From Limnephilus marmoratus (taxonomy: Eukaryota; Arthropoda; Insecta; Trichoptera; Limnephilidae), in NCBI GenBank assembly GCA_917880885.1, contig OU862922.1, positions 24,366,627-24,430,626 of the forward strand: 64,000 bases of DNA, in the 5' to 3' direction. This document shows positions 29,421 through 41,191 of this stretch, in pieces (the stretch's first letter is position 1; each line of letters starts with the position of its first letter). The translations under genes and the position numbers were made by a program. Below the pieces are notes generated by a model, which had not been told where the DNA came from, did no database searches, and worked only from the letters and a program-made list of their open reading frames with translations.

Positions 29421-31600
29421 CATGCCACTTTTATGTCTTGAAACCGGGCGTCACCTGTTTATTTTTTTATTTAAATTTCTTTTTTATATGGTTACACTGA
29501 TTCTTGAACAATGTAATGATTTCGGTTTCCTCTGATCTTTTCCAGTTTGTTTTTTTGTTTTGTTTTATTCTTCTTCTGAATGCTTAATTTTTAAGTTGCT
29601 TCTTGTTTGATTCTCACTGAAGTGTCTCGCGTGGAACTTTGTCAGGTAATGAATGAGCCACGTTTATTATCGTATATGAGTTTTCCTATCAATTCGTTAA
29701 TTATGTAAGAGTGTTTTACCGTAAATTGATAAAGATGTTAGATTATTTTATCGTCTGTGTGATATGTTTTATAGTCAGTGTTTTTATCAGCTACCCATAT
29801 AAGGTGAGCTTAGTAATCTGGGCTATCTGCGCAGTATTTTACAATTTCTGGGTGCATCTATGTAGATTTTCTTTTCTGAAAACACAAATAAAAAATCTAT
29901 TAAAATCATTTCTAAGATAAACCAAAAAGGGTCAAAATATTTGAATATTATGTTTACTGCAATATATTGGGTACCCAGAATGTTGCAATTACAAAATAAC
30001 AGAAACATATCTTTAGTTATGAAATTACACGTGAATAGTGAAAAGTCTGGGTGAAAAATGAATTGGAGAAAATGTTATATTGATCTCTTATGAAATAAAT
30101 ATTTTCTTTTTTCTTAGATGTGATTAGATTCGAATACTTATTTGAAACAAACTATTCTCCCTTCAACTATGTAAATCTTTCTCCATCTATATCTGCGACT
30201 GCACATATTCTTATTCACTTTTCATTTATTATTAGAGGTTTTTTTTATCTAATGATGTAATGTAAAACTGACAGTAGATTGATGGGCAATAACATAAATA
30301 AACCAATCATGGCAATAAATAGTATAACATTTGACAGTTAATTATTTTTTAAAAATGGAACCCCCACCGGTGAGATTCGGAGCTTGCAATATTTGAGGGG
30401 TACCTACCTATTTGTTTTTTTAAATGGAAAGATCAATAGTAATTACTAATTACCCATATTAATTGCAGTACTTGTAGTAAGTTAAAATACGAAATTCTGT
30501 ATTGTTAACCAAGCTTCAATTCTTATTCTAATTACCTACTACAGAAAATGTTTTGATGGAAACCAATCTGCCACTGGTATACAAAAATAATATGAATCGA
30601 GCTTTTTTTGTAACATGAAGTGGGTAGGTACTAAATGTAATATATAAAGGTTTATTCGTGGTACATATACTATGTTTATTTATTGGTTGTTATCAGTAAA
30701 AAAGGTAAAATAATATTTGCTCAATCCTTCATACTGTATAAGTAGGTAGGTACTTGGGTAAGTTCTAATGTGTTTTTTTCTAATTCTGTCTAAAAATATG
30801 AAACTTGAGTCTTGCATTATGGTTGTCATAAATTGCCCAACACATATCTAGGCATAAGTCAATACAGTAAATATTTATCAGTCTGTATTTATCAGATTAC
30901 GAGTCGGTTTGTCTTGGAAAAAAATGATAACAATTCCCCGTCACCACGCTGCTGTGAATTAGTTACTAGAACTAGGTACCTTGCTTGCATTAAATAAAGG
31001 AGGATGTCCGATTTCATAAAGATATGAGGTTTTCGTAGTAATGTGTAATTTTTAAAAATAGTAAAAGGAGTCATTGAAATTCCGTATGACACGTCATCTT
31101 CGTCTGCCAGTTTTCAAATAAGTACCTACATTGTATTGGAGGCAGACGAGATAACTTTAGTTTAGACGAGCCATGCTTAACATCACCCGCTAAGCTTTTT
31201 TGTATAAAAATCTGATAGGTAATCCACATCTAAAATCATACTAATTTTGAAAAAAAAAATGCAATAAGTATTTTTTCAATTTTCAGTTATTTTTACATAA
31301 TGGGATACCTGTAGTTAACACGATCATACATCATTTGAACAGGACCGTCATGTTTATCGTTAGGTAGATAGATACTGTGTGCAAAATTCAGCATTCAAAA
31401 CCATATTGGTAACTGGGATTCACTCTTCTGATTGACCATTGAAGATTTTTTTTCCTTCGAAGTTTTTTTTTAATTATTTTTATTTTTAGCCTCGCACGTC
31501 CCATAGAAAAGTGTTTTAAGTAAAAAAAAGTCGATTTTACAGTAGAGCGAAAACAAATAATCTTTTTTTACATATTTGTAAAAAGCACTAACTTTGTGGC
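29421..31600. other. No gene recognised
   Basis: AT-rich, with many GTAGGTACCTA-type short palindromes common in insect DNA. Frames (29711-29920, 30812-30997 and others) are short and compositionally random. Confidence 0.5.
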
Positions 31601-31608
31601 TCGACATA

Positions 31609-31931
31609 ATTTACAATAAAAAAACACATAAATTTGTTTAAGACCACTTTTATTTTAAAACACTCTACCGGTTTCAGAAGCACCCTTCCTTCGTCAGGAG
31701 AATATTATAACTTCAGTTATAATATTCTTATAATTTACAATAAAAAACACATAAATTTGTTTAAGAATATTATAACTTATTATTAAGAATATTATTAATA
31801 TTATAATATTATAAGAATATTATAACTGAAGTTAAATATTCTCCTGACGAAGGAAGGGTGCTTCTGAAACCGGTAGAGTGTTTTAAAATAAAAGTGGTCT
31901 TAAACAAATTTATGTGTTTTTTATTGTAAAT
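31609..31931. repeat. Penelope-type inverted pair with hammerhead-like motifs
   Basis: The left arm (about 31609-31735) and right arm (about 31802-31931) mirror each other: AACACATAAATTTGTTTAAG, ACCACTTTTATTTTAAAACA, CTCTACCGGTTTCAG. Cores lie at 31671-31697 (minus) and 31844-31870 (plus). The centre holds an extra partial repeat (31736-31801). Layout as at 25105-25310 but a different subfamily. Confidence 0.8.
31844..31870 (+). ncRNA. Hammerhead-like motif (mirror copy at 31671-31697 minus)
   Basis: CTGACGA, A, stem GGAAG/CTTCT (one GU pair) with loop GGTG, GAAAC. Same plan as the other copies with an unrelated stem sequence. Confidence 0.45.
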
Positions 31932-32151
31932 CTTTTTTTAAGTTTCGACGAAGGACCATTTTTTTGTTAATTATCAAAATTTATTATTAGTAGCTGCAAA
32001 TTCTACTCTAAATCAGTGTTTAATGCCACATTTATTAAATAATGTAAGTATTATTTTTTTTAAATAATTGGACAATACTTAATTGTTTAATTGTACAATA
32101 CTGACAACGAAATTGTACAATTATATAATAATAATATGTATAGCATAGTAG

Positions 32152-32341
32152 ACCGGTCAGTGGTTGAGTGGGCATAGCGCTTGGGTCCCACCCGAGCGTC
32201 GCGTGTTCGATTCCTCGACTGGCTAAGTCCTCCATCGCAACACAAGCAACCTTTTTGGCTTTCTGTGGTGGTAGTAGGAGGTTTTCAAACATTGTTGGGT
32301 TATTCGTAACCCGGGAATGTTTGTCTTTCTTAAAAAAAAAA
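32152..32341 (+). repeat. tRNA-derived SINE
   Basis: A-box-like TGGTTGAGTGGGC and B-box GTGTTCGATTCC are about 40 bp apart, then a body with TTGGGTTATTCGTAACCCGG (a small palindrome) and an A run at 32332-32341. The head is shared with 2826-2925. The acceptor stem is not formed, so it is not a functional tRNA gene. Confidence 0.7.
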
Positions 32342-32424
32342 TAGGCATAGGGAATCCAGAAACAAAAGAGAGAGAATGAAACAAACTGAAGAACGATTTT
32401 CACGGAAAACCCTGATTATGAGTG

Positions 32425-32572
32425 AATTTTAGTTAATATAGTTGCAAAAGAGATTGCTTTCCGCATTGTGCGAAGAAACGTGCGCCAAAAACAAGTTAAG
32501 ATACTGCTGATCCATGCCGAAGTCAGATGGTTGTCGCGAGGAAAAGTTCCAATACAAGACTTTTTGAATTGT
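32425..32572 (+). pseudogene. hAT transposase fragment (FAM200/ZBED5 type)
   Basis: Reads AKEIAFRIVRRNVRQKQVKI, LLIHAEVRWLSRGKVPIQDF, LN. L.HTEVRWLSRGKVL is the most conserved block of FAM200/ZBED5-like hAT transposases. No tips or other domains are visible nearby. A LINE-B 3' end in reverse begins right after it. Confidence 0.7.
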
Positions 32573-32576
32573 GAGA

Positions 32577-32632
32577 CTTTATTTATTTATTTATTATCAA
32601 TTAACGCCCTTTTTCGGGGTTTTTACAGAGGG
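32577..32632 (-). mobile_element. LINE-B 3' end fragment
   Basis: Reverse complement reads CCCCGAAAAAGGGCGTTAAT and a run of AATAAATAAATA, identical in type to the end of LINE-B at 59932-59998. No coding part is attached. Confidence 0.6.
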
Positions 32633-32639
32633 AATATAT

Positions 32640-33527
32640 CCATTGGGCCGCCCCATGGACATATGATGTCTATGGGCCGCCCCAAACACAGATGGGAGAA
32701 GAAACTCCAGGGGCCGTGCGAGGTGCGAGGAGGAGCAGAGCCTGCAATGGACGGAGGCCGATGGTGTAGCGCAGGACACGAACGATATAGTACTCGTATT
32801 ATACCGCATGTAAGACGAAATGCCTTTTCGATGCGATGGATCCGAGATGGACCTGAGTAGGACAAGAGGAAGAAGATGTGAGATAAGGCACAGAATGTAA
32901 TAATGTACTTTTATAGGAAAATAAATAGCCGAACAAGATATTTGCACCTCTCGATTGAGTTTCGCTAATATTGTCTTCATTTAATTACCTAAATTTTACA
33001 ATTTGAGGTTTTACTCATAAAGTTTAAAAAAATTAAATTAAAATAAAAGCCATTACAACACAGAATTATAAAATGGATGATAATATGAAGGAATATACCC
33101 ATTTTCCAGCAAAAATTTTAGGTATCTTTTTTTTATTTTCAGCACATTTTTAAAGTTGGCGAATTGTTCGTTAGTTCGTCAAAAGATGAAATTGCAGAAA
33201 TTAAATTTAATTAACTAATACTCTATTGAACGAAAGAAACTAAAATACTTGCTCAAAGTATAACGTGTTTTTTTCAAAATTTTTATACTTCAAAATCAAA
33301 CCTTTTTTTCTTTTCTTTCGCGTTTCGTTACTGGTCACAGCCGACTAGCCGACCAACCCCTTACCCCACCTCCAACTGTCCAGCACCTACCATTTTTATA
33401 TTTTTGAAAAAAAAATCAAAAATGTCGCCGAAGACCATAATTTCACTCACATTTTTTACTCCAAATACATTTCCATTTACAAAAAGTCACTGGCAGTGAT
33501 TAACACCCTGCATACCATACCTACTTA
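32640..33527. other. No gene recognised
   Basis: The first 240 bp are GC-richer, with a short inverted pair GGGCCGCCCCATGGACATATG and CATATGATGTCTATGGGCCG-like text at 32647-32688. Open frames on both strands (32468-32860, 32597-32980) show no known domain. The rest is AT-rich. Confidence 0.4.
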
Positions 33528-33692
33528 GGGAACGTACCCAAACTACGTGACCAACTTTTTGCAATTTTTAACCCCCCCCCCCCCCCCCGGTGACCAAAAT
33601 CCTAAGCAACCCGCCGCTCATTTGTATGGAGCGTGACCTTTTGAAGACCCCCCCCCCCCCCTAAAAGTGTCACGTAGTATGGGTACGTTCCC
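33528..33692 (-). mobile_element. Harbinger-type MITE family 1, full copy
   Basis: 165 bp; tips GGGAACGTACCCA and TGGGTACGTTCCC; TTA duplicated on each side (33525-33527, 33693-33695). It carries two runs of at least 12 C residues and the centre CCGCTCATTTGTATGGAGCG. Confidence 0.85.
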
Positions 33693-34262
33693 TTATGTGT
33701 GCATGTTAATAACCTGACCCCTTGGAAGTTTAGAGAATAAATCCCAATCGCGTAGTGCCCTCTTAGATACTCAGCTATTGTCGGGCATGGTCCGAGTTTC
33801 TTAACTATTTTTTTTTTAAGTGAAAATTGAACCGAAATTTTCTTTCGAGCTAAAATGGACATAAATATTTATTTCCATTCTTCTTAGCTATTCGTGTAAA
33901 TGAAATTGCAGGCAAATTAAGTGAGAAATTTTGGACAGAAAAACCGGTGCAGTTTTATGACGCCAGAGCACACCGATCGAGAGTTTTGGCTTCAGCACAC
34001 GGAGTCCATGTACTTAAATTCAGATGACTAACAAACATTATTATATTAACAGAACATATCAGTAATTTTATTTTCATCATATAATATCGTATTATGTCGA
34101 ATAGCGTGATGTTACAGTAGGTAGATTAGTTCATCGTTTCTCAACCTGGGGGTCGCGATCAGGTATTAAGGGAGGTCCCAATCTGTCAAAAAAATGGTTA
34201 CGTGCGCGAGAAATCCTTTTGTTAAATAGTGAATTAATAGTATCATCTAGTCTAACGTATAC

Positions 34263-34505
34263 CTACTTTCTAATCTGATAAATAAATATATGTTTTAATT
34301 TATTGATTAAAGCAAAGGTTGAGTTTGTTTTCCACTTAGAAGGTTTTCTGTATTTGGATCGACATTTGGAACGCATATTGATAATAGACGATTTCTGAAT
34401 CCCATTTCCAATGGAAAATGTGATCAATGTTTTCAAACCATCCGTTACAAAGGTTTCGCGTTTGTATCGTCGTTCAAACCAAAACTCATATAAATCTTGA
34501 GACAA
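34263..34505 (-). pseudogene. hAT transposase C-terminal dimerisation region, decayed
   Basis: Reads LYEFWFERRYKRETFVTDGL, KTLITFSIGNGIQKSSIINM, RSKCRSKYRKPSKWKTNSTF, ALINKLKHIF. The layout EFW...LK.L..FS....F..I...K.R...R...L.LAL..I.P.I of FAM200/ZBED5-like hAT C-termini can be followed, but key residues (for example the Cys/Glu of LCExxFS) are lost. Upstream frames on the same strand are broken. Confidence 0.5.
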
Positions 34506-35364
34506 ACATTCTAGTTGTGGAGTTTTGTCAACCGGTATGGTTAGTTGTGAGTCTCAACAGGTAATTCCGGCAACTGCAACAATATTTTCTTCGAGTGGAT
34601 TGAGAACACCTCTTTTCATCATTATCACCTGGAATATATTCCAGTAACTCAATTTTCAATTCGTGTAAATGCATTTTCATGCTCATGATTTTATAAGTTT
34701 ATAATTTTTATGTAATTAGAATTACGTTTTAATCTAAATACCCAGTTTCTTGATAAAAGCGTTGACTTTGTGTGTCTTTAGTAAAAAAAATGTGACGGCC
34801 TTGAAAACTCACATTCAAGTAAGTAATTCAAATGTGAAAATATGTCACTCAAGTAAGCCAACAATGATAAAGATTCTTTACCTTGTAAGAACTCCAAAAA
34901 TGAGTTATTTTTATCCGTAAAATCTCACAAATTTTTTCTAACTTTAACTATCTGACTTCGGTATATAAATGAGTGATTTGTTCTTAGAGCCCATTTCTTC
35001 GCACTGTGCGGAAAGGGATCTAGTCTGTAATTGTATTTCAATATCTTTGTCTGTAACTGTCGACTTTTAACAAAATGAACTACAATCCGAGTTCACTCAT
35101 ACTAATTTTAAAAGTAATATGAGAACAAATGAATTTTATACTCATGCACGCCTTATGGTTTGAAGTCGTCGCTCATCGTCATTCGCTGCAAGTTAGTGTT
35201 AACAGTAAACACATTCTTTTCACGTTTAGTAAAGTAAAATTTTCTTTATAATAATCGGAGCAGTATGTCAGCAGGTTAGTTTTACAATATTTATTATAAT
35301 ACTTAAATATAAATATAACCAGAAATTACAATTTAGAAAATAGACAGAAGAATTATATAGGATA

Positions 35365-35790
35365 GTTTTTTACGTTAAATCCACACAGGAGATCCCGAGG
35401 AAAATAATTTTCCTCAGGACCTGTGTCATCTTTGAAAATGTTGTTGTGTTGATGGTCTTTTTGAGGAGAGGAGGAGTGAACATGGGTCTTGCAGAGACCC
35501 GTATCGTGGGAGGGACGAAACACAGAGGCCGGCAAATCATTCCACAGCAGAACTGTTGAATTAAAGAACGAGTAGAAGCGAACCTTTCACATGTGAAAAT
35601 GGCAACCGTGTTGGGCGCGCGTTTGGCGTGTTTCCCGCAGTGCCGAAGGGATCAATAACCCTAATTCCTCGGATCATCTTCCATTTTAATACGTTAGACG
35701 CCTGTGCTCTAAAGATTACATTCCGCTGTATTTATCAAACGGACCGCCGTTTCTGCACAGAGTGAAGGTTTTTTTTCATGTATAATGAGG
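35365..35790 (-). pseudogene. LINE-A 3' end, 5'-truncated copy in hAT element
   Basis: Minus strand carries LPASVFRPSHDTGLCKTHVH and the 3' UTR hairpin in decayed form (CCTGAGGAAAATTATTTTCC, CTCCTGTGTGG). More diverged from 17993-22428 than S5 is, so an older insertion. Confidence 0.7.
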
Positions 35791-36499
35791 GGATCGTAAG
35801 GTTTTTTACGTTATTTTTTTGTTTATGGGGGTCGCGACACTTCAAAGGTTGAGAAACGATGGATTAGTTAGCACAATAGAAAGCCTTCATGTTGCGTGTA
35901 ATGATGTTAAAAGTTTTCCGAGTGAAACTCTATTCAAGCCACGGCTACGTGGATTATTATAGTGTTAGATAGTTTTATAACACCGCCTTAGTTTTGGTTT
36001 GTTTATTGATTTCCCTGAATTCAACCCCTATCTGTATTGATTTCGCTACATAAATGTATTTTAGGAAATAAAATTTGGTGTCTACCTTGCCCATAAGTAG
36101 GAATAGCTTTGTTGGAAATTAAACATGTTCGTTTTTCCGTGGTAAACCATAATACAAAAATATAGGAAAAACTGTAGAATCTTAAAGTGGTTTATCTTTA
36201 GAGTTCAAAGAAGTTTAAGTAGTAGGTACCTACGGTACAGTAGAAAGATGATTTTCTAGTCCTCGGCAGAGAAGAGCTGCTTTGTTTATATTCTATTCTT
36301 ATGTCTAAGTAACACCGACCTGTGAAAAATCACGGGATAATCCGAAGTTTTCAAAAACCAGTTCCAATTTTGATAACGACACTCAAATTCAAAGCAAATT
36401 TGAATTCATTGAAGCAGAGATATGCAGGACACATCGCTAACCGAAATCAGTATTTTTGACAAACACAGGCGTACGTAGGTACCTATATTGTGTGTTTCA

Positions 36500-37130
36500 T
36501 ATTTTATCTCACCATTATTTAATGTGTAAGAAAAAGCTGCAGCATTATTGCGATAAGTGCCGTTTTGTGCCGTCACGTAACCGTATGGGTCGTCACGGTC
36601 AAATTAAAAGCACACATTGGGGCACTTTTATAATTTTCACTGTAACGGCACGGCAACCACTCAAAAAACGCAAGAGGCGTACTTTCCTTATCACAATAAT
36701 GCTGCAGCTCTTTCTTACACACTAATAATAGTGAATCAGACAAACGATAAGACAAACAATGTTCGTACGTCTGCTTCCTCCAAAGGAAAAAAGGGATAAT
36801 TTTCATGCCACTCCCTCACTCGTATTAAAGAAATGAGATGCCGCGTGCAGTTGCCGTGGGAATTTTAGATAACGGTAACGGCACGGCGACGACAACACGC
36901 GGCGTCGCATTTATTTAATGCGAGGGAGGGATATGAATGAGAATGATCGCATTTCTCTATTGAGGGAAGCAGACATACGTACATCGGTCGTCTCATTTTC
37001 AGCAACTCTTTCTTACATAATAGTGTATAAGAAAGAGTGGCAGCGTTATTGTGATGAAGAACGTTTGTTCTTTTTGCCTTTGTGGGCCGACGCCGTACCG
37101 TTGCCGTGGGAATTATAAAAGCGCCCAATA
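36500..37130. repeat. Alternating inverted copies of a ~170-bp repeat
   Basis: TGTAAGAAAAAGCTGCAGCA (from 36521) mirrors TGCTGCAGCTCTTTCTTACA (to about 36719); TAAGAAAGAGTGGCAGCGTT at about 37027 is a further copy. The outer motif GGCACTTTTATAATTTTCAC (36612) recurs as GTGGGAATTATAAAAGCGCC (about 37107) and GTGGGAATTTTAGATAACGG (36857). Several nested hairpins; no gene. Confidence 0.6.
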
Positions 37131-38289
37131 GGTATTTTGTTCAAAGGATCACTACGAAACCCATTTCCTAACCTAACTTACAACTTAACAACTGCAAAAA
37201 CTATGATTTTCATTTTCGGAACAGCCGAATGCAGATATCCTCAGCTCTTTAGCATGTAGCATTTTCCCACAGTAAAATAACAAAAAAAAACATAAGCATT
37301 TCAATAACTAATTACAGTAGTTGCCCTAAGTGGTCCGGCACTTTGTATGCCAATTAATCAAAATGTCAAGGCTTTTAGTCACATTTTTAAGTAATTCTAG
37401 TTCAATATTAACTGAGGGGAATACGAGTGATAAAGTTTTATTTATTTTTTAATAAAAATAAATCTATGTATTGACTGTTCTATTGACTCCTTGACTATCA
37501 TAGAACGGGAGACCTTCCTAGTTGGACAGTCATAGCTTCCTTATACTGTTAAGAGCGTTTAACCAGCCAGCGGACGAAAATCCACATTTCGTCGAAAGTT
37601 GTTCTTCCGATCGTGCAGGGCGGTTACAATGAGAAAGATTAATTATTCTCCGTATCAGCTTTTTTAAATTATAACTCAATATCGAATTTATTTCAATTCA
37701 AATTAGCTTTAATTTATACCTTCAACCAAAAATGCTGAAAGGCGTGATGATAAAACTATTAAAATAATGTACTTTTTGTAGTTATTTTTTGATTATAAGT
37801 ATTTATCATTTTTCAATAATGTCTAAATTTAATAAGAATATTAAAAAAAATCTGAAATATATTAGTTTGTAAGTGCGCAAATAAATACACAAACGGACCA
37901 ATTTTCGCCAAGAAACACATGTACGTACATATTTTTTAATGATTTTATTGAAACTAAAATTAAAATTCTAAAACATACGTTTGCTAGATAATGTATTGAT
38001 TTATTTTACTGCATGATTTTATTATTTGAAATGGGTGTGGTATAATACAAAAACTTTTTTGAAAATTGAACAAATCTGCCAACGACCTATGGAATAACCT
38101 TATTATACTAAAAATTAAAAAAAATTTTCAAAATTTATTACAAACGAATGCTAGATAAAAGAACAATCTTTCGAAATCCATTTATAATTTTTTGTGGAAA
38201 AGAGTCAAAACGTCTAAAAACTTTTTTGAAAATGACGTATTTCCGGTTTTCTCTGGTAATGCCCTCTTAATGTATTTTTTTAACAAATA
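37131..38289. other. No gene recognised
   Basis: AT-rich; no frame, terminal repeat or tandem array was found. Confidence 0.5.
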
Positions 38290-39213
38290 AAATAAATAAA
38301 TATATAAACTTCAAAATATGTTGTTTATGTGTGTGTCGTATGCGTTGTTAAACCATTCATCCGGTTGCGATGAAACTTTGGGGAAAGAATGTGCGCCCGC
38401 CCGCGATGGTTCTGCATAAATATAATAATGAGCTCTGGCGTCATGAAATTATGCGTTGCTAAACCGTTCATCCGAATGCGATAAAACTTTGGTGAGTTGT
38501 TGCGAGCATGCCTGCAAATGTTTCTATATATACTGGTGAGCTCTGGCATTATGAAATTTGTATAAAAATTGCAATAGGTGGCACGCGAGCTATTTGAAAA
38601 CCGAATGTATCTGGACTGAAAGTATGGAAAGCGGGAGGGGGGTTCGCGGGACGTGGGAGGCGGCAGAGGAGAGTGGGGAGAGGCAGTGGCGTAGCTAGCA
38701 TGGGTGGCACCCGGGGCGGAAAACGTGGCATCACCCCCCCCCCCCCCAATTTCGACTTACGTCACGAATGTGTAGAAAATCGGTCCAACCTGGGGGGTGG
38801 GGGCTAGAGAATTTCAGAAATAGACTATTTTCGTCAATAAAAAGACCGTCAGGCACAAAATTCTCCCCGTTTCGGGGCACTTCACGGGGGGTAGAGCTAC
38901 GAAAATATAAATAACAACGTATTAACACGTTTTTAACACAACAATATTTTTGCGACAATATGCTTCGTAATTTTTTAACGGTCAAGTGCAGTGTCACCCC
39001 CCCCCCCCCCCCCCCACCGTCAGGTGGCACCCGGGGCGGTCCGCCCCCCCCCCCCCTCGCTACGCTACTGGGGAGAGGGAAGGCGGAGTGAAAACGCTTG
39101 AGGGGAAGGGGACGCGGGAGAGGAAGGGGAGGCGGAAAGGGAACGGGACGAATGGGAAAGGACACGCAGGGAGAAATACTTTCTTTGAGCGGCATTGCAA
39201 CGCACGCTAGATA
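38290..39213 (+). repeat. CT/GA-rich dispersed repeat, copy 2, split by a hAT MITE
   Basis: Starts near TATATAAACTTC, has TGAGCTCTGGCATTATGAAA and GCAATAGGTGGCACGCGAGC (also at 57590-57640), a purine-rich core and the end AATGGGAAAGGACACGCAGG, GAGAAATACTTTCTTT. A 120-bp internal tandem (about 38340 and 38452, sharing AAACCRTTCATCCG) is seen. The hAT MITE 38684-39070 interrupts the core. Confidence 0.65.
38684..39070. mobile_element. hAT MITE, 387 bp
   Basis: Flanked by the 8-bp duplication GGGAGAGG (38676-38683, 39071-39078). Tips CAGTGGCGTAGCTAGC and (inverted) CAGTAGCGTAGCGAGG; both subterminal zones have GGTGGCACCCGGGGCGG. Long C runs inside. Frames across it are shadows. A right-end fragment of the same family lies at 15777-15869. 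Confidence 0.88.
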
Positions 39214-39727
39214 CTCGCTAGTATAATAAAAATATTTCTCACCAAATCATTCGGAATAACATACAAGATATTGATAACTCTTTTATCTCACATATCTTTT
39301 ACCGCAGAATTTGTTAGTCTGTTTGTGAGCACTCACCACAATGTTTTTCACTTCTAGAGGACAGACGATAACGCTTTATCAGCAATAAATTATTTTACAC
39401 TTAAAGGTACGGGAGACATAAAATGGGACATTATTGTGCTTTATTACTGTTTTAATTTGGTGTCATTAATTATCGTTACTATCGGTGCAGCTAGCAAACA
39501 GAAAAAACTACTGTACGTTCAACTCCGGGGCAGTAGAATAATAATGAGAGAAATAAAACAATTAAACTGTCCTTCAAAACGCTTCCTGCATGTATATATA
39601 TGTCTATGTTATATATTTATACACAAGTGTATCTGCAAGCTTACAGTAAAAACTCTATCAAAGGCATCTTTCATCAGGCACAAAAACTACAAACTAGGCA
39701 GCTAAAAATGAAAATTCTATAAAAATA

Positions 39728-40445
39728 CTAGCTGACCCGACAAGCGTTGTTCTGCCATATAAATTATTTCTAGTGAATATTTTGGTTGTTAAATAAAAAA
39801 TAACTAATGTAAGTGTGTGGGGATGGGATCTATGGCAGAAAGAGGAATGGAGCGCTAAAAACACCAACTAAAGTAGGAAAATGAAATAAAGAAAATCAAT
39901 ATGAATTTCGAAGAGCAATTGAGTGTACGATATTTTTGTCAGTCCGTCTTTAGCCGACCCAAATAAGCTCAATGGTTTGCCCACGCGAGAACATGATGCC
40001 GAATGAAATATCAAAATGACGCGACGCTTCTCGTGAACGTATTGCGCATGTGTGAATGAAAGTTCGATGAGGCGGACGTAGCGCCATCTGTCATTCAACA
40101 ACATAAATAATTTCGTTCTGTTTGAAATACGAAAAACGGTTAAATTTGTTCATACAAAAATGCGATTAAAAAATCGTGATTAAAAAATGGGGGGGTGTGG
40201 GTAGGAAAGGTAGCTTAAAATTTGAGGTTATAGGTATTTTTGGTGCCAAATAAGAAAAAAAATACAAAACAAAAAACGTCAAAAAAAATCTGGATAAGGA
40301 CACCCTAATCACCTAGCGGTATGAAATATACTTTAAAACCTATTCTCATACCTACCAAATATATATAGAAAATTTCATTAAAATCGGTCAAGCCGTTTCG
40401 GAGAAGTGCGACCACAAACACCGTGACACGAGATTTTTATACATA
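39728..40445 (+). repeat. Dispersed ACTAGC-type repeat, copy
   Basis: Begins ACTAGCTGACCCGACAAGCG and ends AATTTCATTAAAATCGGTCA, AGCCGTTTCGGAG, GACACGAGATTTTTATACAT. Beginning and end formulae are widely seen in insect repeats; the internal 600 bp have no frame. The class is not clear to me. Confidence 0.55.
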
Positions 40446-40779
40446 TGATTTGAAATAATTAGTAACCTTTTGAACTAATAATATCAACGGGAAAAATGTC
40501 AGTAATAGGAAAATAATTAACAATATAATTTTAGTTTGTGATGTACTAATATAATTTTAGTTTGTGATTTGGATTTTTTTGGAAGGTCAAACTTGAAAAA
40601 ATCGGTCGCTAGCCGGTCAATGTCTTAAATGCGTCGAAGCGTAGACTCGGCTTCAAAAGTTTTTTTTAACCTTTTTAAAATATCAAATGCTCACATCTCA
40701 AGAAAAAACCATTTTTTTAATTAAACACATCTATTAGAATTTCACTTTTTTTCTTGATTCAATGAATGTATGAATGAAG

Positions 40780-41175
40780 CGGGAAGTGGAAATTATCCCA
40801 CTTCCCGACATCCGATCGAGATGGAACTCGGCGGATAGACTGGTTGTCGATGGCAACGCATCTTATATCATCTTTCATGTCATTTTTTAAACGACCTCGA
40901 AAAGGAGGAGGTTCTCAATTCGACTGTATATATATAATTCTTAAATTTGCATCAAGTATGTGCGCGACAAATGGACGAATAACTCAATATCACGCCAACC
41001 GATTTCGATGATTCTTTTTTTATTGGAAAGGATGTACTTCAAGGGTAGTTTGATGAGTGTTTGGTTAGGTTCTGATTATGGGATCCATGACAAAGTAACG
41101 GAACTCTCCAATTCTGAAGAACAAATTTACGATACTCGGCCGAATCTTAATCGAATTAGTTAGTGTACTTCAGAT
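40780..41175 (+). repeat. Dispersed repeat with CGACCTCGAAAAGGAGGAGG
   Basis: Contains CATCCGATCGAGATGGAACT (a relative is at 42129), CGACCTCGAAAAGGAGGAGG and TTCTCAATTCGACTGTATAT. A 67-codon frame (40960-41163) is not recognisable. Confidence 0.45.
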
Positions 41176-41191
41176 TCACTAAAAATCAAAA

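Larger units (their letters stand above)
34132..35861 (-). mobile_element. hAT element, 1730 bp, decayed
   Basis: Exact 8-bp duplication GATTAGTT (34124-34131, 35862-35869). Tips CATCGTTTCTCAACCTGGGG and, inverted, CATCGTTTCTCAACCTTTGA, each followed by a GGTCGCGA/TCGCGACCCCC block. It carries a degenerate transposase end (34263-34505, minus) and a nested LINE-A 3' fragment (about 35365-35790). Confidence 0.88.

Noticed and set aside
32152..32240. tRNA gene
   Set aside because: A and B boxes are present, but the acceptor stem does not pair and a SINE body with A tail follows.
32468..32860. 130-codon frame as one gene
   Set aside because: Only the first 33 codons are a hAT transposase piece; the rest is a reversed LINE end and unrelated sequence.
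34132..35861. Viral or retroviral insertion
   Set aside because: Tips and an exact 8-bp duplication identify a hAT DNA transposon; no gag, pol or env motifs are present anywhere in the window.
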